Part shown: in pieces, positions 1 through 11,312 of the stretch
Numbering within the stretch: position 1 is the stretch's first letter
How the letters are laid out: every line of letters begins with the position of its first letter
Assembly (NCBI RefSeq): GCF_032062135.1
Contig: NC_092869.1
Coordinates: 44,290,758-44,354,757 of the forward strand
Source of the DNA: Pyxicephalus adspersus
Lineage: Eukaryota; Chordata; Amphibia; Anura; Pyxicephalidae
DNA length: 64,000 nucleotides
Direction: 5' to 3'
The notes under the pieces: generated by a model
Database searches by the model: none
Seen by the model: only the letters and a program-made list of their open reading frames with translations
What the model was told of the DNA's origin: nothing
Translations under genes and position numbers: made by a program

Positions 1-210
1 TTCCATCCCTGAGGAAGCAGACACAGTCTGCGAAACGCGTCGGATGATCTCCACATATGTAATGTGTACAATGTATCTGTATTTTAGAATGTCAATTAGA
101 CTCTTCCTAAAATTTGTTATAGGGGAGGAGGCATGTATTTTTTATTGTTGTTTTTTAACAAGGAAATAAAATATTTTATTAGGGAAATAAAAGATTTATG
201 ATAATTTTTA
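1..210 (+). mobile_element. 3' part of a possible retroelement carrying the hammerhead-like motif
   Basis: Downstream of the hammerhead-like motif lies an A/T-rich stretch rich in AATAAA (about 164-192). It resembles the 3' tails that follow the same motif on the minus strand at about 6.2 and 36.5 kb. The left end is cut by the window edge. No reverse transcriptase or GIY-YIG coding sequence is visible, so a Penelope-like origin is only suggested by the ribozyme type. Confidence 0.3.
4..46 (+). ncRNA. hammerhead-ribozyme-like motif (best copy)
   Basis: A hammerhead ribozyme is a small self-cleaving RNA with the core CUGANGA - stem II - GAAA - stem III - NUH. All parts can be read here in order. 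Strand one of stem I is CATCC (4-8). CTGAGGA (9-15) fits CUGANGA. Stem II is a perfect 6-bp hairpin, GCAGAC (17-22) with GTCTGC (26-31), loop ACA. GAAA is at 32-35. The self-complementary ACGCGT is at 35-40, and the cleavage triplet GTC at 39-41. Strand two of stem I is GGATG (42-46), fully complementary to 4-8. Two features are atypical. There is one extra A (16) between CUGANGA and stem II. Stem III would have only two pairs and a 2-nt loop, so it could not close as a monomer. The palindromic ACGCGT would allow a dimer, as described for Penelope-like hammerheads. Activity is untested. Confidence 0.6.
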
Positions 211-659
211 TAATATTCACTGCTATTCACTATTCATTAGCTGTTGATCTCTGGCTGCTGAGTGCACTCCATGCAATGAGAATTCTCATTTTCCTTCTGC
301 ATCCAATTATCCTCTCGCTGGATACGGAGGAAGCCGAATTCCCCTGAACAGAACTCTGAGGGGGGAGGACATCGAATTCCCCTTGCCTGGTAATACAGAG
401 ACCTGAATAAGTCTCATATAATGACTGCACGGGGCCACTCACTGGGCCACTCTGCATCTCCTGTGCGGTACAAAGGCGAATCTCTGACACGTGTTTATAG
501 ATTTTATGGGTTAAAGAGGACCTGTCATCACATCTATATTTAATAATAACTGCAGCATGCTAAGTAATGAAACACTTCCAGTAGTTATTACCACTGAGAT
601 CACAGCCCCCCCGAAGGGACCACCTTCCTTTATCCACCATCTAGGGTCATTATCTATTT

Positions 660-714
660 AATGTACGACGATACATAATATGTGGGTGCCATATAAATAA
701 TGTTTATTAACATT
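660..714 (+). repeat. SINE tail fragment
   Basis: The stretch reads like the 3' tail of the window's tRNA-derived SINEs: a decayed 'gtacagcgctgcataatatg', then 'gtgccatataaataatg' and 'tttattaacatta'. No tRNA-like head is present, so this is a 5'-truncated copy or an isolated tail. Confidence 0.5.
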
Positions 715-800
715 AGGTATCTGTTTCCAAGAGGTGACACCGCCATATAATTCCTGGGATCTGTGCAATTCTTGGCTGTGCTCACCAAAGTTTTTTTACA

Positions 801-1415
801 GATTGATCAAAGTTGCAATGTTGCAGTCTGATCACTAGGGGGGAAGAGGGACTGAGGAAATGGTTGCTTCTGCCTGCAGCAGACTTCATCCCATTCTGGA
901 GCTTTTTACTATTCAAAGGAAAGAAACGTAACTGACACTATATGTATACATCATTCACATTTCTGAGTGCCCCACATTGGCTACAAAGTTACAATGTTGC
1001 AATCTGGGGAGGAGACTGAGGAAATGATTCTTGCTGCCTGCAGCAGCCTATGACGTCATGTCATGGAGCCCTTCACCATGTAAAGGGAAAAAACCCTAAG
1101 TGACACATATAAGATTATAATATTATTCCTTATAGACTATTATGGGGGTACCTGGGTGATCCAGCACCCCTGTCCCAGGGTTGAAAAACATTTGCCATTG
1201 ATAGCAAATGATTTTAAAGAAATCCATTCCGGGGTTGCTGGATCACCTAGATTCACCCATCGTCTATCAGAGCTTTAATAAACCAGGCCCATGCTATATA
1301 TACACTGTCCACCTTTCTGAATGTCAGTGCTCCGCATTTGCTGCAAAGTAACAATGTTGCAGTGTGATCATTGGGGAGAGGACAGGAAATGCTTCCTCCT
1401 ACCTGCAGGAGCTTC
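801..1415 (+). repeat. dispersed repeat, three diverged tandem copies
   Basis: Three blocks (about 801-937, 960-1107 and 1312-1415) share 'acaatgttgcagtctgatca', a G-rich run, 'gactgaggaaatg', 'cttctgcctgcagcag' and, in two of them, an 'aagggaaa...taa(c/g)tgacac' end. Between copies two and three lies a separate palindromic MITE. A fourth copy occurs at 60226-60390, so the unit is dispersed as well as tandem. No coding potential or terminal repeats were recognised. Confidence 0.6.
1138..1292. mobile_element. palindromic MITE, copy 1
   Basis: The left arm contains 'acctgggtgatccagca' and the right arm its complement 'tgctggatcacctag', around a centre with 'gcaaatgattttaaagaaat'. The right end 'agctttaataaaccaggccc' matches the ends of the copies at 35.6-35.8 and 59.2-59.4 kb. 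This is a non-autonomous foldback DNA element. The left end is eroded, so the borders are approximate. Confidence 0.65.
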
Positions 1416-1419
1416 CTCC

Positions 1420-4400
1420 TGCCCCTCCGCATAGATAAGGCTGATAAGGACGGAGCTTTTCCGAATATTGCTGAATATTGTGACAGATCAGGATCCCAGA
1501 CAGGTTCACTTCTTCATTTGAAGCACTTAGAGGATGTTTTCTCTGTACACATTGCGGGGTGATAATTTCCGTGCTGTACACAAACACTCCAAATGTTTAT
1601 TTTCAGACTTTTCTATCCCTGGAACAAAGCTGCTGCCTCTTAAAGTGCAGGACGCTCCTGGGCAGAAATAGATTTTGGACAGAAATGAAGAGGACTTGTT
1701 GTTTCCATTTAGGCCGAGACTTCCGTATCATGCCGGTGCTGGGACAGCTGTGATCATCACTGGGACAGAACCAGAACCATTCCCCCGCCATGCCAGATCT
1801 TACTTCCTTCGGGTTTGGGGGCTTCGTGTTTCGCTGATTGGTGGAGGAGGAACCATTGAGGTATTTTAGAATCAGAACTTATAATTTTTTTCAGCCTTCA
1901 GGTTTTTATTTTAATGGAAATGCCATCTGGACCTCCTGCATCTCCGGTGCCTGGCTGGACTGGCAGCTTATCAAAAGTTTATTGCAAGAAGAAAATCATT
2001 GCACTTAATATTGATTCTGTTTCAATAGAAAGTGGATTTAAAGTAAACAGGTCACGCAAGACTGAAAGATCTCTATTAATACTCAGACCTTCAATCTGAA
2101 ATGTAGGATAAACAATTGCAGGAGGCTGTGTATTGTTACTTCAATCCTGGAATCGCTTTTATTTTATTTCTTCCGGATTTGTGCACTCATCCAACTTCTA
2201 GAACAAATAATTCCTTTACGTTGTTCCATACATAGTTTGATAAAAAAAAAGAAAATCCATCCAAAGAAAAGTTTCTGAGCTAAAGACCGGTCATTGTTGC
2301 TCTCCCTTCTTGTGCAGGGTAACCGGTTTTGTATCCGCCCCCTTCTGCAGTGGGTGGGACTGCTTTATGGGCACGCTATATACAAAGGTTGATATGGCAT
2401 TCAATGCGCATGATTTTCAAATCTTTGCGGATAAATTAAAACTTTCCCAAATTTTGCTTTTCTGCATTGTAGCTACTCCCTATTACAAATCATTATCTTA
2501 CATCCTAGCCATGCCCATTGCAAGCCTGATCTCATCCCTCATCCGGTGTGTGGCACCTTAGACAAATGTATGTGTATACCAGAAGTTATTTCAAGGCTTT
2601 TGACATGAAGGTGTTTCTATATTACTCCTTTAATCCTGAAAATGTACTCAAAGTCAGTACGGCGCATTAAAAGCAGAGCCGGTAGTCGGCTACCTGAAAT
2701 AAACATCACTTTAATTAGCTGATTCATTTTACTACCAGGCAAAATTTCCTCCCTGATTTTTTTTCCTCCCTTTTTTTTCTGGTGGCACAAGGGCTGCATT
2801 TACAGGTACGGGAGACCCGCTGCTACCTTCACATAACACCCCCCGGAGCCGGCTCCATCGCAGTCACTGCTTGCATCAGCAGGAAAAAACAAAACGTTAC
2901 ATTTATTGGGCGTCATTTACGATGCTCGTTAGAGCTATAACCCAGCTTGTGGAATTTGTCTGGCTCCCCCTTGGCATCCCGGCTGCTGGGAAGGAGGGGG
3001 GGGGGCATCAACCATCTGTTCATAAACTAAAATTAACTGTTCCTTTACAACCAAAGCCAAGGCCGGCCCTGTGTGCTGGTTGGGTGAAGAATAAATGAAT
3101 ATGGCGGCAGTCTTATGCACCTTGACCTTAACTGAATGACATTGACTACGAGGCTACTCTGCTGCATAAAACTATTCCAATTTTTGTGTTTTTTATTTCT
3201 TTTTAGCCACTTGCTGTCTACATGCACTCCACTGATGGTTGTATGGCATTACACTTGGTGGTTTTCCTGATGGCGACATCAGTGGGCCATGTCTATGTAC
3301 ATTGCAATGGTTCCTCGCAGTCTCCATCAGAAGCCAGAGTGACACGGTGACAACGATCATTTCAAAGACATTGACCAATGTGATGAACGACAGGGTGGGA
3401 GGCTTGGACCGAGGTAGCATAGAGTTAATGATTAGTGGAAGCTGAGAAGAGGTCCATGGGCTGGTAAGAGGGATAGGAGGAGTTTAGTAGGAAGGCTTAT
3501 AGAGGGGATTTCGGAAGTGGGTGGCCATCTTTTTATCAAGAAAAGTTCCCGCCCTCCCTTAATTTTAGGTAAGAAGGTGGGGCAGAAAAGTTTTGGTGGT
3601 TGGGGTCTTTGAGAGCAAAGATCCAGTGGATGGTATTTGGTTGAGTTTTGTTTGGGGGGAATCCTCTTTAGTGGTGTTCCCCTCCCTACGTTATGGTGTA
3701 TAAGTCAAGGCTCCTGAGTCGGTGCTGGGCGGCTAGGGGCCAAGTTGGAGTAGTTAAAAGTTTTAATTTCAGTTGTGGCGGATTCTGCCTTCCGCTTCCT
3801 GGTGTTTGGTTTCAATTACGGATGGAGTCGATTTGGTTCATGTTTACATTGGTTGTTATATTGGATAAATGGTTATTAGATAGCTAGTTTTTTTTAATGG
3901 GTGCTATTTACTATTCTTCATGTCTTTTGGAATTGGAACTTTTCCATGTAAGAATATACATATAGAGAACCAGGAAAGCTGGAAGAGCTCCAATCAGGAC
4001 TGAAGGTTGTCATTGGGACATCAGAGGAAGGGAAGCAGGTGAAGGGAGTTCATGACCAGGGGCGAGGGGATGGGTAAGGGTTTAGGTGGGAAATCACAAG
4101 GGTCAGGGATAGATCAGGTTGAAGGAATTGGCAGGAACCTGGCAAGGTACCTGGGTCATGTGATTGAGATATAAAATGAGCAAACCCAACCCAAAGGGAG
4201 CAAATCATCCAAAATAAACTAATATATCCAGGACAAGGAGACAACAATTTCATTTTCTGGATGATAAAATATCTAAGACACAAACCTCATCCCACATAAG
4301 TCTTCACCATTGGCTTGAGCCATTCTGGCTTTTCCTCCAGGTAAGGTCAACACTCAATACTACAGAAGACTTTTCATTGTTATTAAAATAAAAACCATAG

Positions 4401-5510
4401 AAACATGGAAGAATGATAGCAGAACAAGGGGTCCATCAAATCTGGCATTTGTATGTAATATAAACCAATGTCTATCCCTGGCATGGGTTATGTTTGCAGC
4501 AACAAGGGATGATGGGAAGGAAAATAAAAGAGCGCACTACGATGGCAAAGGATCCCTATCTTCCTATAGAACAACTATACATAATAAGAAAACTTTGCTG
4601 AACTTCTATTCTCTTCTTTCCTTTAAAGGGGAATACCATTTCAGACACCACCACTTCTTCTCACCCTGAACCGCGCCTTCCTCAGGTGTTTTGTTTTAAA
4701 AAGAAAAAGCCCACTTTTACCTGCAGTCTTCTATCTGGTCCAGTGGGTTCCTGTTCTCCCTCCGATAGCAAATAATGACATATGAGTGTAGATCAGTCTT
4801 GGAGTGCTGTTTCTGCATAATGACATGCTCCTTGGGGGAGGGAACTTGTAAATGATAGGCTGGATTCACAGGAAATGAGCCACACGTGGTGAATATTGTT
4901 CTGCCAGTGCTGAACCAGGGAGGGAGGGAGTACAGGAACGTGAAAAAAGAAACTGAGACTGGCAATCTTGTTCTTTTTTTAAATCTATAAAAGTTTTACA
5001 TTACATACCATAAGCTTTTCTTTCGCTTTTCAGTCCAAAAAAAAAAGTTATGCCTTGCATCAATTTTCCAACAGCTAATACTAAAAAAAGCGACTTTTTG
5101 CTGCACTCGGCTGTGGAAAGTAATCTATCTGTCAGATCAAAGTGGAACAGTTGAAAGCGGCTTTGAGAGAGGGGTTTGTCCAAAAGTGGCAAGACAATAT
5201 TTCTTCAAAAAGACGTCATTCTGCACTTTGCAGCCTTATTATCTCTCCGAACGTTTAGTCTTCGGTGGAACGGCGATGAGATGAAACCCAAATCATTATG
5301 TATTGAACTGCGCATCCAAGAAGCTTTTGATTGGCTGGTACAGGGGAAGTAAAAAAATAGAAAGCTGAGGTCTTTTATATTGTTTTTAGGTATATGTAAT
5401 GTATATAAATGTAACATAGACCAGCTTGAACTTGTAAATGTGTACTAATATCCAACATCATCACAGCAATTGTTAAAAAAGGAGTTTGACTAACTCAAAA
5501 TGACACATTT
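1420..5510. other. unassigned stretch, no gene seen
   Basis: Only short frames of 60-83 codons are present, overlapping on both strands and with no family resemblance. Small G and T tracts occur. About 3440-3930 is G/T-rich and ends in a pattern loosely like the end of 25470-25790, so it could be an old LTR-like repeat. The short CCT/GGA-rich parts at 4900-4930 are simple sequence. I see no RNA gene. Confidence 0.5.
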
Positions 5511-5514
5511 GCTT

Positions 5515-5825
5515 TTATTATTATTACACAGAATTTATATAGCACCATCATATTATGCAGCACTGTACAAAGTCCATAGTCATATCACTAGCTGTCCCTC
5601 AAAGGAGCTCACAATCTAATGCCCCTACTGTAGTTGTATGTCAATAATGTAGTCTAAGGTCTAATTTAGGGGAAGCTGATTAACCTAACTGCATGTTTTT
5701 GGAATGAAACACACACAAACACAGGGAGTTCCTGAAAACTCCATACAGATAGTGTCCTGGTTGGGATTTGAACCTAGGACCTAGCGCTGCAAAGGCTTGA
5801 GTGCTAACCACTGAGCCACCATGGA
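5515..5825 (-). mobile_element. tRNA-derived SINE, copy A
   Basis: On the minus strand the element begins with a tRNA-like head. A box-A-like 'TGGCTCAGTGGTTAGCAC' comes from the complement of about 5800-5817, and a box-B-like 'GGTTCAAATCC' follows at about 5764-5774. A conserved central part (complement of 'acacacaaacacagggag' at 5711) is followed by a tail with the 'gcactgtacaaagtccatag' region, ending in TTATTATTATT at the plus-strand left edge. The layout of tRNA head, conserved centre and LINE-like tail fits the V-SINE type. That family name is a recollection, not a search result. Confidence 0.75.
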
Positions 5826-5924
5826 GATTAGTTTCTAACCTCCACATTTTATGTTTAAAAATGATCCATGAGCAGAGTACACCTTTTCATCACCAGACTC
5901 AACATTTCCATAATAATAATACAA

Positions 5925-6242
5925 ATACCCCGCAAAATGTGCACCAATCCAAACACAAATTCTTAGGTGACACATTTGGTTCCATATCTTTCTTTTTCTG
6001 TATATATAATAAAATCCCAGAGAGGAGATTAAAAAAGCATAAATTTAAGTAAAAACATATTACATACTCCAAGTTTATTAGAAATTTCCACATAACATTG
6101 ACATTGATAAAAACTCCATAAAAACAAGCACAAGGTATAAAAATCCTCCAGCGCTCATAGTAAATATAGTTGTATAGGACATTCTTGTAAATGATGGATA
6201 ATAGTGATTGACGCGTTTCGTGGCCGAGTGCCACTTTTTAAC
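5925..6242 (-). mobile_element. hammerhead-like motif with 3' tail, copy 2 (decayed)
   Basis: On the minus strand, 6242-6210 gives a decayed core in place of CUGANGA (three changes), a perfect 5-bp stem II (GTGGC / GCCAC, loop ACTCG), GAAA, the palindrome ACGCGT and GTC. The following tail (6209 down to about 5925) contains 'tttttatcaatgtcaatg' and 'ctaataaac'. A related 'cttttatcaatg' and 'taaataaa' occur in the copy at 36.3-36.5 kb. A 111-codon frame runs through the tail but has no recognisable family. Confidence 0.5.
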
Positions 6243-6411
6243 ACTCAAAACAATATGAAAGTTCTCTGAAAAGTGAACTGAATGTGTTTTAATGTTGATA
6301 TTTTTAGTGAAAAACTCAAAATAAAATTTTTTAATGTTTTATTATTAAGCCACAAAAACTCCCTACTTTTACAGGTCTGACTTGTCTCAGGTCCTGGTTT
6401 CTTTCTCTGTT

Positions 6412-6712
6412 CATGGAGTTATCTATACAGAGTTCATCTGCTGCATGTTTCAATAAATATTTCCCAGTTACTTTGGCAGAGTTCTTGTTAAAAAGTAATC
6501 TAAAGTAGTCTAGGTCACGATACGTTCTGCCGTGATGGCTTCTTCGGGGAACAAATACAACTACCCCTGAAGAAGCCACACGGCCAAACGCGTCGTGAAC
6601 TGAAACTACTTTATATTATTTTTAAAACAGACTGTGCTTTCTTCCCAAGAATTTGGGAAATACTATCTTATGTAATTATCTAAATATGCAGCAGATGAAT
6701 TATAGATAACTC
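6412..6712. mobile_element. foldback element with two inverted hammerhead-like motifs
   Basis: The two halves are imperfect inverted repeats meeting near 6551-6562. Reading the left half backwards gives, in the same order as the right half, 'ccccgaagaagcca', 'cgtgac', 'actactttagattac', 'ctgggaaata', 'atgcagcagatgaa' and 'tagataact'. The right half carries CTGAAGA (6567-6573), stem II GCC/GGC (6075 offset 6575-6577 and 6582-6584), CAAA in place of GAAA, and ACGCGTC. The left half (6515-6550, minus) holds a worse copy. Neither looks catalytically intact. Confidence 0.6.
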
Positions 6713-7655
6713 TTTTTCTTCTTTTTTAATGTCAAATCCTAAATAGCTAACATATCTTGTTTTGCCAAAAAATATTTCCCTGGTACGAAGATGAGTTGAA
6801 ACGTCTGACTTTCAATTCATTAAAATCCAGGGGTAGAAATGTATTGTTTAACCACAGGAGAAATTTTAGCCTCTGTCTACATTTGCTACTTATAAAGAAA
6901 TCTATAATCAGAATGTTCAATTGACAACTATAAAATACATTGAATTTATGTATAAATATTAACAATACTTGGGATGAATACCAGTATACTCAATGTGGAT
7001 TTCATGCACCGACGTAGCAAAATATCAATCACAATATAAATCATGGCATGTGTAGCTCACTGAGGAAAGGAAACAAAAGGAACAGATGATCAAAAAACAC
7101 GAAACTACCAAAAGCAAGTAATGGCTAAACAACCATCAATAGGTATACACATTCCACTGGGAATTACCTACATACACGATGGAATACCCAGATTTGATGA
7201 CGAGGCTTCCTATCCAGCGTCTGCCCCAGTTAAATTACATCAGAAGCCAATCTCCCCTCCCTGTGGTTTCATACACTCATTATATATATGTTGTTATGAA
7301 GGAATAAGGAAAAATATAATAAAAATTTAATTTCACCCCTTCTTTGCTGGGGACATCATTGGGCCCTGGAGATTCTTCCGGCATCTTGATACCGTCATTT
7401 TTTTTTGGGAAGGCAACAAGAATGGTTGCATAAATGGACCACAGGGGTGGACTGACAGTCTTCTCTAGATTACATGACAATGGTGGTATGAATATGCATA
7501 AAAAAAGGATTTTTTCCAGAAATGGGTGGCAAAGATTGAGTAGAAGATTTAATTTCGTCTTAAATAGAATATAGAAACTTAGGAAAGCAGGCATGAAAAA
7601 ATGTAACAGTTACAGGCAATATGGCGGCTTTACCACTGTAATTGGTTTTCTACGA
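6713..7655. other. A/T-rich stretch, nothing recognised
   Basis: Short frames only, the longest 104 codons on the minus strand (7280-7594) with no family resemblance. No inverted repeat or tandem structure was noticed. Confidence 0.4.
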
Positions 7656-7657
7656 TT

Positions 7658-7792
7658 TCATTTATAAAGCAGGGAATCTGACATTCACTGACACATTACC
7701 TGGTGGAGAATTTTCCAGGTCCATGTGTTTCAATGGCATCGATTCTCCACCAGGTAATTTTTCTGTGTTTGTCTGATTCACTGGTTTATAAA
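7658..7792. mobile_element. short palindromic MITE
   Basis: The arms 'tttataaagcagggaatctg' (from 7659) and the complement of the right end 'tttataaaccagtgaatcag' match. So do 'acctggtggagaat' (7701-7714) and its inverse 'attctccaccaggt' (7742-7755). The element is about 130 bp with arms of about 55 bp and no coding capacity. The superfamily cannot be told from the ends. Confidence 0.7.
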
Positions 7793-7805
7793 AAAAAACC
7801 TCATA

Positions 7806-7953
7806 ATTAGGGATGAGCGAACACCTGAAAGTTCAGGTTTATTGGGTTCGGCCGAACTTCGGCTCAAAGTTCGGGTTCAAGTCTGGGTACCCAAAATTGT
7901 AAAGTTCGCTACAGACCCGAACTTTCCAGTTCGGGTTCGCTCAACACTAATAT
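7806..7953. mobile_element. TAGGGATGAGCGAA-type MITE, copy 1
   Basis: It starts at 'tagggatgagcgaac' and ends at 'gttcgctcaacacta', giving terminal inverted repeats with core TGAGCGAAC. Inside are repeated 'gttcggg' and 'cgaactt' words that pair with each other. The flanks are compatible with a TA duplication. It is probably a relative of the larger element at 28344-28856, which has the same termini. Confidence 0.6.
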
Positions 7954-7966
7954 TAATGGTTAGTGG

Positions 7967-8078
7967 GTAGGGATGAGTGAACACCTGAAGTTCAGGTTCG
8001 GTCGAACTTCGGCTCAAAGTTCGGGTTCAGGTCCGGGTACCCAAAATCGTAAAGTTCGGTACAGTTTGCTCAACATGA
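7967..8078. mobile_element. TAGGGATGAGTGAA-type MITE, copy 2 (shortened)
   Basis: A second copy follows after 13 bases, beginning 'tagggatgagtgaacacc' and ending near 'gtttgctcaaca'. It lacks about 30 bases near its right end relative to copy 1. The tandem arrangement suggests local duplication or repeated insertion. Confidence 0.55.
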
Positions 8079-8095
8079 CTCATAATGCTCTAGGG

Positions 8096-8373
8096 CAGTG
8101 GTCCACAACCTTTTGGAGCTTGTGGACCACTAAATGCACAAACTGTGCATGCGTGGGGAGCCATGTGTCACTTAAAGGGGAGGAAACTTCCCCTAGAGTG
8201 ATGTCATGATGCCAAAACCCACCCAACGCCCTGAGCCTGCGATGTCTCTGGGAGACATGGTCCGCAGCTCTGGCCGGTGCTCCCCCCAAGCGGGGTTCTT
8301 CTCCTAATCCTATTAGTGGGTGCAGTGGGCCACCTGTCAGGACCCACCAAGGACCAGGAGTTGGGGACCCCTG
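8096..8373. mobile_element. non-autonomous hAT element
   Basis: The ends 'cagtggtccacaacc' and 'ttggggacccctg' are typical hAT (Charlie-like) terminal repeats. They are flanked by an 8-bp duplication, ctctaggg (8088-8095) and ctttaggg (8374-8381), with one mismatch. The 278-bp interior holds only chance frames. The 8-bp duplication and the CAG start are the basis for the hAT call. Confidence 0.8.
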
Positions 8374-8381
8374 CTTTAGGG

Positions 8382-9597
8382 TAATTTTATAAAATAAATA
8401 ATTCCTTTAGAATTCTAAGTCTACCTAGAAATTTTTTTCATGGTAATTTGATTTGAATGGTTCCAGTATTCCAATGAGTAATCGGGTTCACAGCTCTGAT
8501 ACAATAAACCATAAGCTTGGAATTTACTGGATACATTGTCAGACCCTTTCAGTATACATTAGTCCGGGTTTAATTTTTTTTTAACTCAGGAAAGTCATTC
8601 TCAACCAGCAGCCAACATTTTACTGCAAAGTCATTACTGCAATGTATTTAATGTTGACCTTGTGGGTCTGTAGAGAAGGTCGTGAAGATACCGTCATAAT
8701 GTGATATAAAATGCAAAGCTCAGGAATGACTATTATATTCCCGCACAAGAACTTTTATCAAAATTTTACCATTTTTTTTCCCCGTCTCCTGCTAGAAGTT
8801 CAGAGTCTTTTCTCTCTTCGTCTCCGCTGGAATATGAGCATATTTAATACATGCATAACCTTTATAAAATATACATCTCCTAAAATAGTGAGCCATATCG
8901 CTCGGCTGTGTCAGGGTAAAATGGAAGATTCGTATCAGTGTGTATCGCAGTATCTCCAAGCCACAGATCCATCATCTAAATAAAACATTGCTGCTTTATC
9001 TACCTTGCTGCAAACATCTCGCCCCTTGTGCATGCATTGTAAAAGGTTTGTGTCACCTTATTAAAGGACTTAAATTTTCAGATATTTCATGCACAAAGGC
9101 CCGGAGATTTCGTTCTGGTGTAAGGCAGGAAAATGTTTGCAGATAAATTTTGACACCAGAAACTTTAAAGCTGCACTCCAGACAAAGAGCTCAATACATA
9201 GAAAATACATGCATGGGAGCTTTACACAACACAGCTGGTAGCCTGGGGGACTTTTCTCTACTCCTGTTATATAACTTAAAAGTCCTATCACTTCCTCAGC
9301 CTGTGATTGGACTGTGAAAGAGAAGCAGGAAACTGATGAGCGTATCTCACTTTTTCTTTTCTCTTTGCTCAATTTAGCAAATCCTTTGTAGAATGGAAAA
9401 ACATATCTGTAGAGGTGGGAAAGAGGAAGTTAAGGCAAGCAAGAAGAAGTTAATGACCACAGAGATGAAACTTTAACCAATCAGGTTCTGGTCCCTGGTG
9501 CTCCTTTTAATAGGATGGTGACCAGTTTTGGGGTACATGTGTATTGGTGGGAAGTGAAGATGTTTGAAGTGAGATTATTTGCAAAGGAGATAAAGAG
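8382..9597. other. unassigned stretch, no gene seen
   Basis: Frames of 68-100 codons on both strands at 8711-9372 overlap each other and show no family pattern. No tandem or inverted structure was recognised. Confidence 0.4.
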
Positions 9598-10380
9598 GCC
9601 ACCAGAAGACAGCAATTCAACAGACAGGCAACCAATGAGCAAGGAAACAAGCAGGAAGTCAGAAGACAGCCAATGAAAGGGAATCAGTTAGTAGAAAACA
9701 ACCAATAGAGAGGTGGCCAGCAAATTTATAGAGGAAAAGCAAGCAGACAACCACCCAATAAAGATGTGGCTAGCAGATAACCAACCAATAGGAGGCCAAC
9801 AAACTACCAACTAATAGGAAGGTGGGCAGCAGACAACTACCCAATATAGAGACGACCAACCATTAGAATGGCGGCCAGACCACAAACAACCAATAGAGAC
9901 ACAGTTGGCACACAACCAACCAATAAATAAGGGTCAGCACACAACCAACAGAGAGGCGGTCAGAAGACAACCAACCAATAGAAAGGCAGTCATCACACAG
10001 CCTATCAATAGTGAAGCAATCAGACCCCAACCAACCAATAAAGAGGGGTCAGCACACAACCAACAGAGAGGCGGTCAGCGGACAACCAACCAACAGTCAT
10101 TACACAGCCTATCAATAGAAAAGCAGTCAGACCACAACCAACCAATAAAAAGTCAGTCAACATGCACACAACCAGTCAACCAACCAACAGAAAAGTGGTC
10201 TGCACACAACTAACCAAAAAAGTGGGGCCAGCAACCAACCAATAGAGAGCACACAACCAAGCAATGGAAAGGCGATCAACACACAACCAACCAATAGAGA
10301 AGTGGGTAACACCAACCCAACCAATAGGGGGAGCAGAAGGGGCAGTCAGCACACAACCATTTAACAAATACGTTTATTGA
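9598..10380. repeat. irregular minisatellite
   Basis: About 20 diverged copies of a unit of roughly 30-40 bases built around 'caaccaaccaatagagaggc' and 'ggtcagcacacaacc'. Unit length varies because short words were gained and lost. Long frames rich in Asn, Gln, Thr and Pro cross it (such as 9905-10213). They are a by-product of the repeat, not a gene. Confidence 0.85.
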
Positions 10381-10984
10381 TAACCAACAAGCAGACGACC
10401 ACCAAAAGAGTAGTGGCCAAATACTAGGTGTTTATTATTAAGCAGAATTTCAAGGAGCCTTTTCTTTCTGTCTGGCAGCTCCAAGCACTGTGGGATCTTT
10501 AATGCAGTCAAGGTGACAACAACCCACTGACACCCCCCAGCCACATCGATCATCTAAGGAGACCATCAATAATCTCAGATGTCTGTTATTTTGTTCATCT
10601 CAAGTGGCTGCAAATATAAAGGTTTCAGTCGCATATCCTGTTGTTGTAAATCCGCATGGGGATGGATAATCGAACAGAACTGTATCTTGAAAGAAAATAT
10701 TTGCTCTTTCCTTAAGTCCTGCTTATGGAAGAAATGAAATGCATTCACTGATTGACAGCAGTGCCTATCCTGCCGGCTGTTTGGTTTATTTGGGATTGCT
10801 GTCACTGCTCTCCATTATACCACTCAGATTGTAAACTCTTTGGACAACACAGTCAATTTCCTCTGCTTCCTGCAACTTTGCATTTTTGTTTTTTAGTGGG
10901 CAACTTAGTGTTTAAGACAAAATACAACTTATGAAATTGATAAAACGATAGAGAGAATGATGGAGGAATGAGTAGATGGATTGG

Positions 10985-11272
10985 GAGAAATAAAGAGAGA
11001 GAAAAAAAAAGAGAAAGAGAGACAAAGAAAGAAAGAATGAGAGAAAGAAGGAAAGAGAAAAAAAGAAAGAGAGAGAGAGAAAGAAAGAAAGAAATACTAT
11101 GGCAGTGATTAATTTACCCCTAATGACATTTTTGGTGAAATGTACATATATATATAAACCTTTTAGATTGTAAGCTCCTGTAGGCAGGGTCTCATCCTCC
11201 TGTGTTATTGTTTGTATCTGTCTATTTACCACTCCTATTTACTATACAACGCTGTGCAATATGTTAGTGCTT

Positions 11273-11312
<40 letters not shown>

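Noticed and set aside
9331..9360. A perfect CTGATGA as a further hammerhead candidate
   Set aside because: No stem II and no GAAA-palindrome follow it. The match is to the 7-base core only.
9905..10367. Asn/Gln/Thr-rich frame and its opposite-strand partner
   Set aside because: Both are by-products of the 30-40-base minisatellite.
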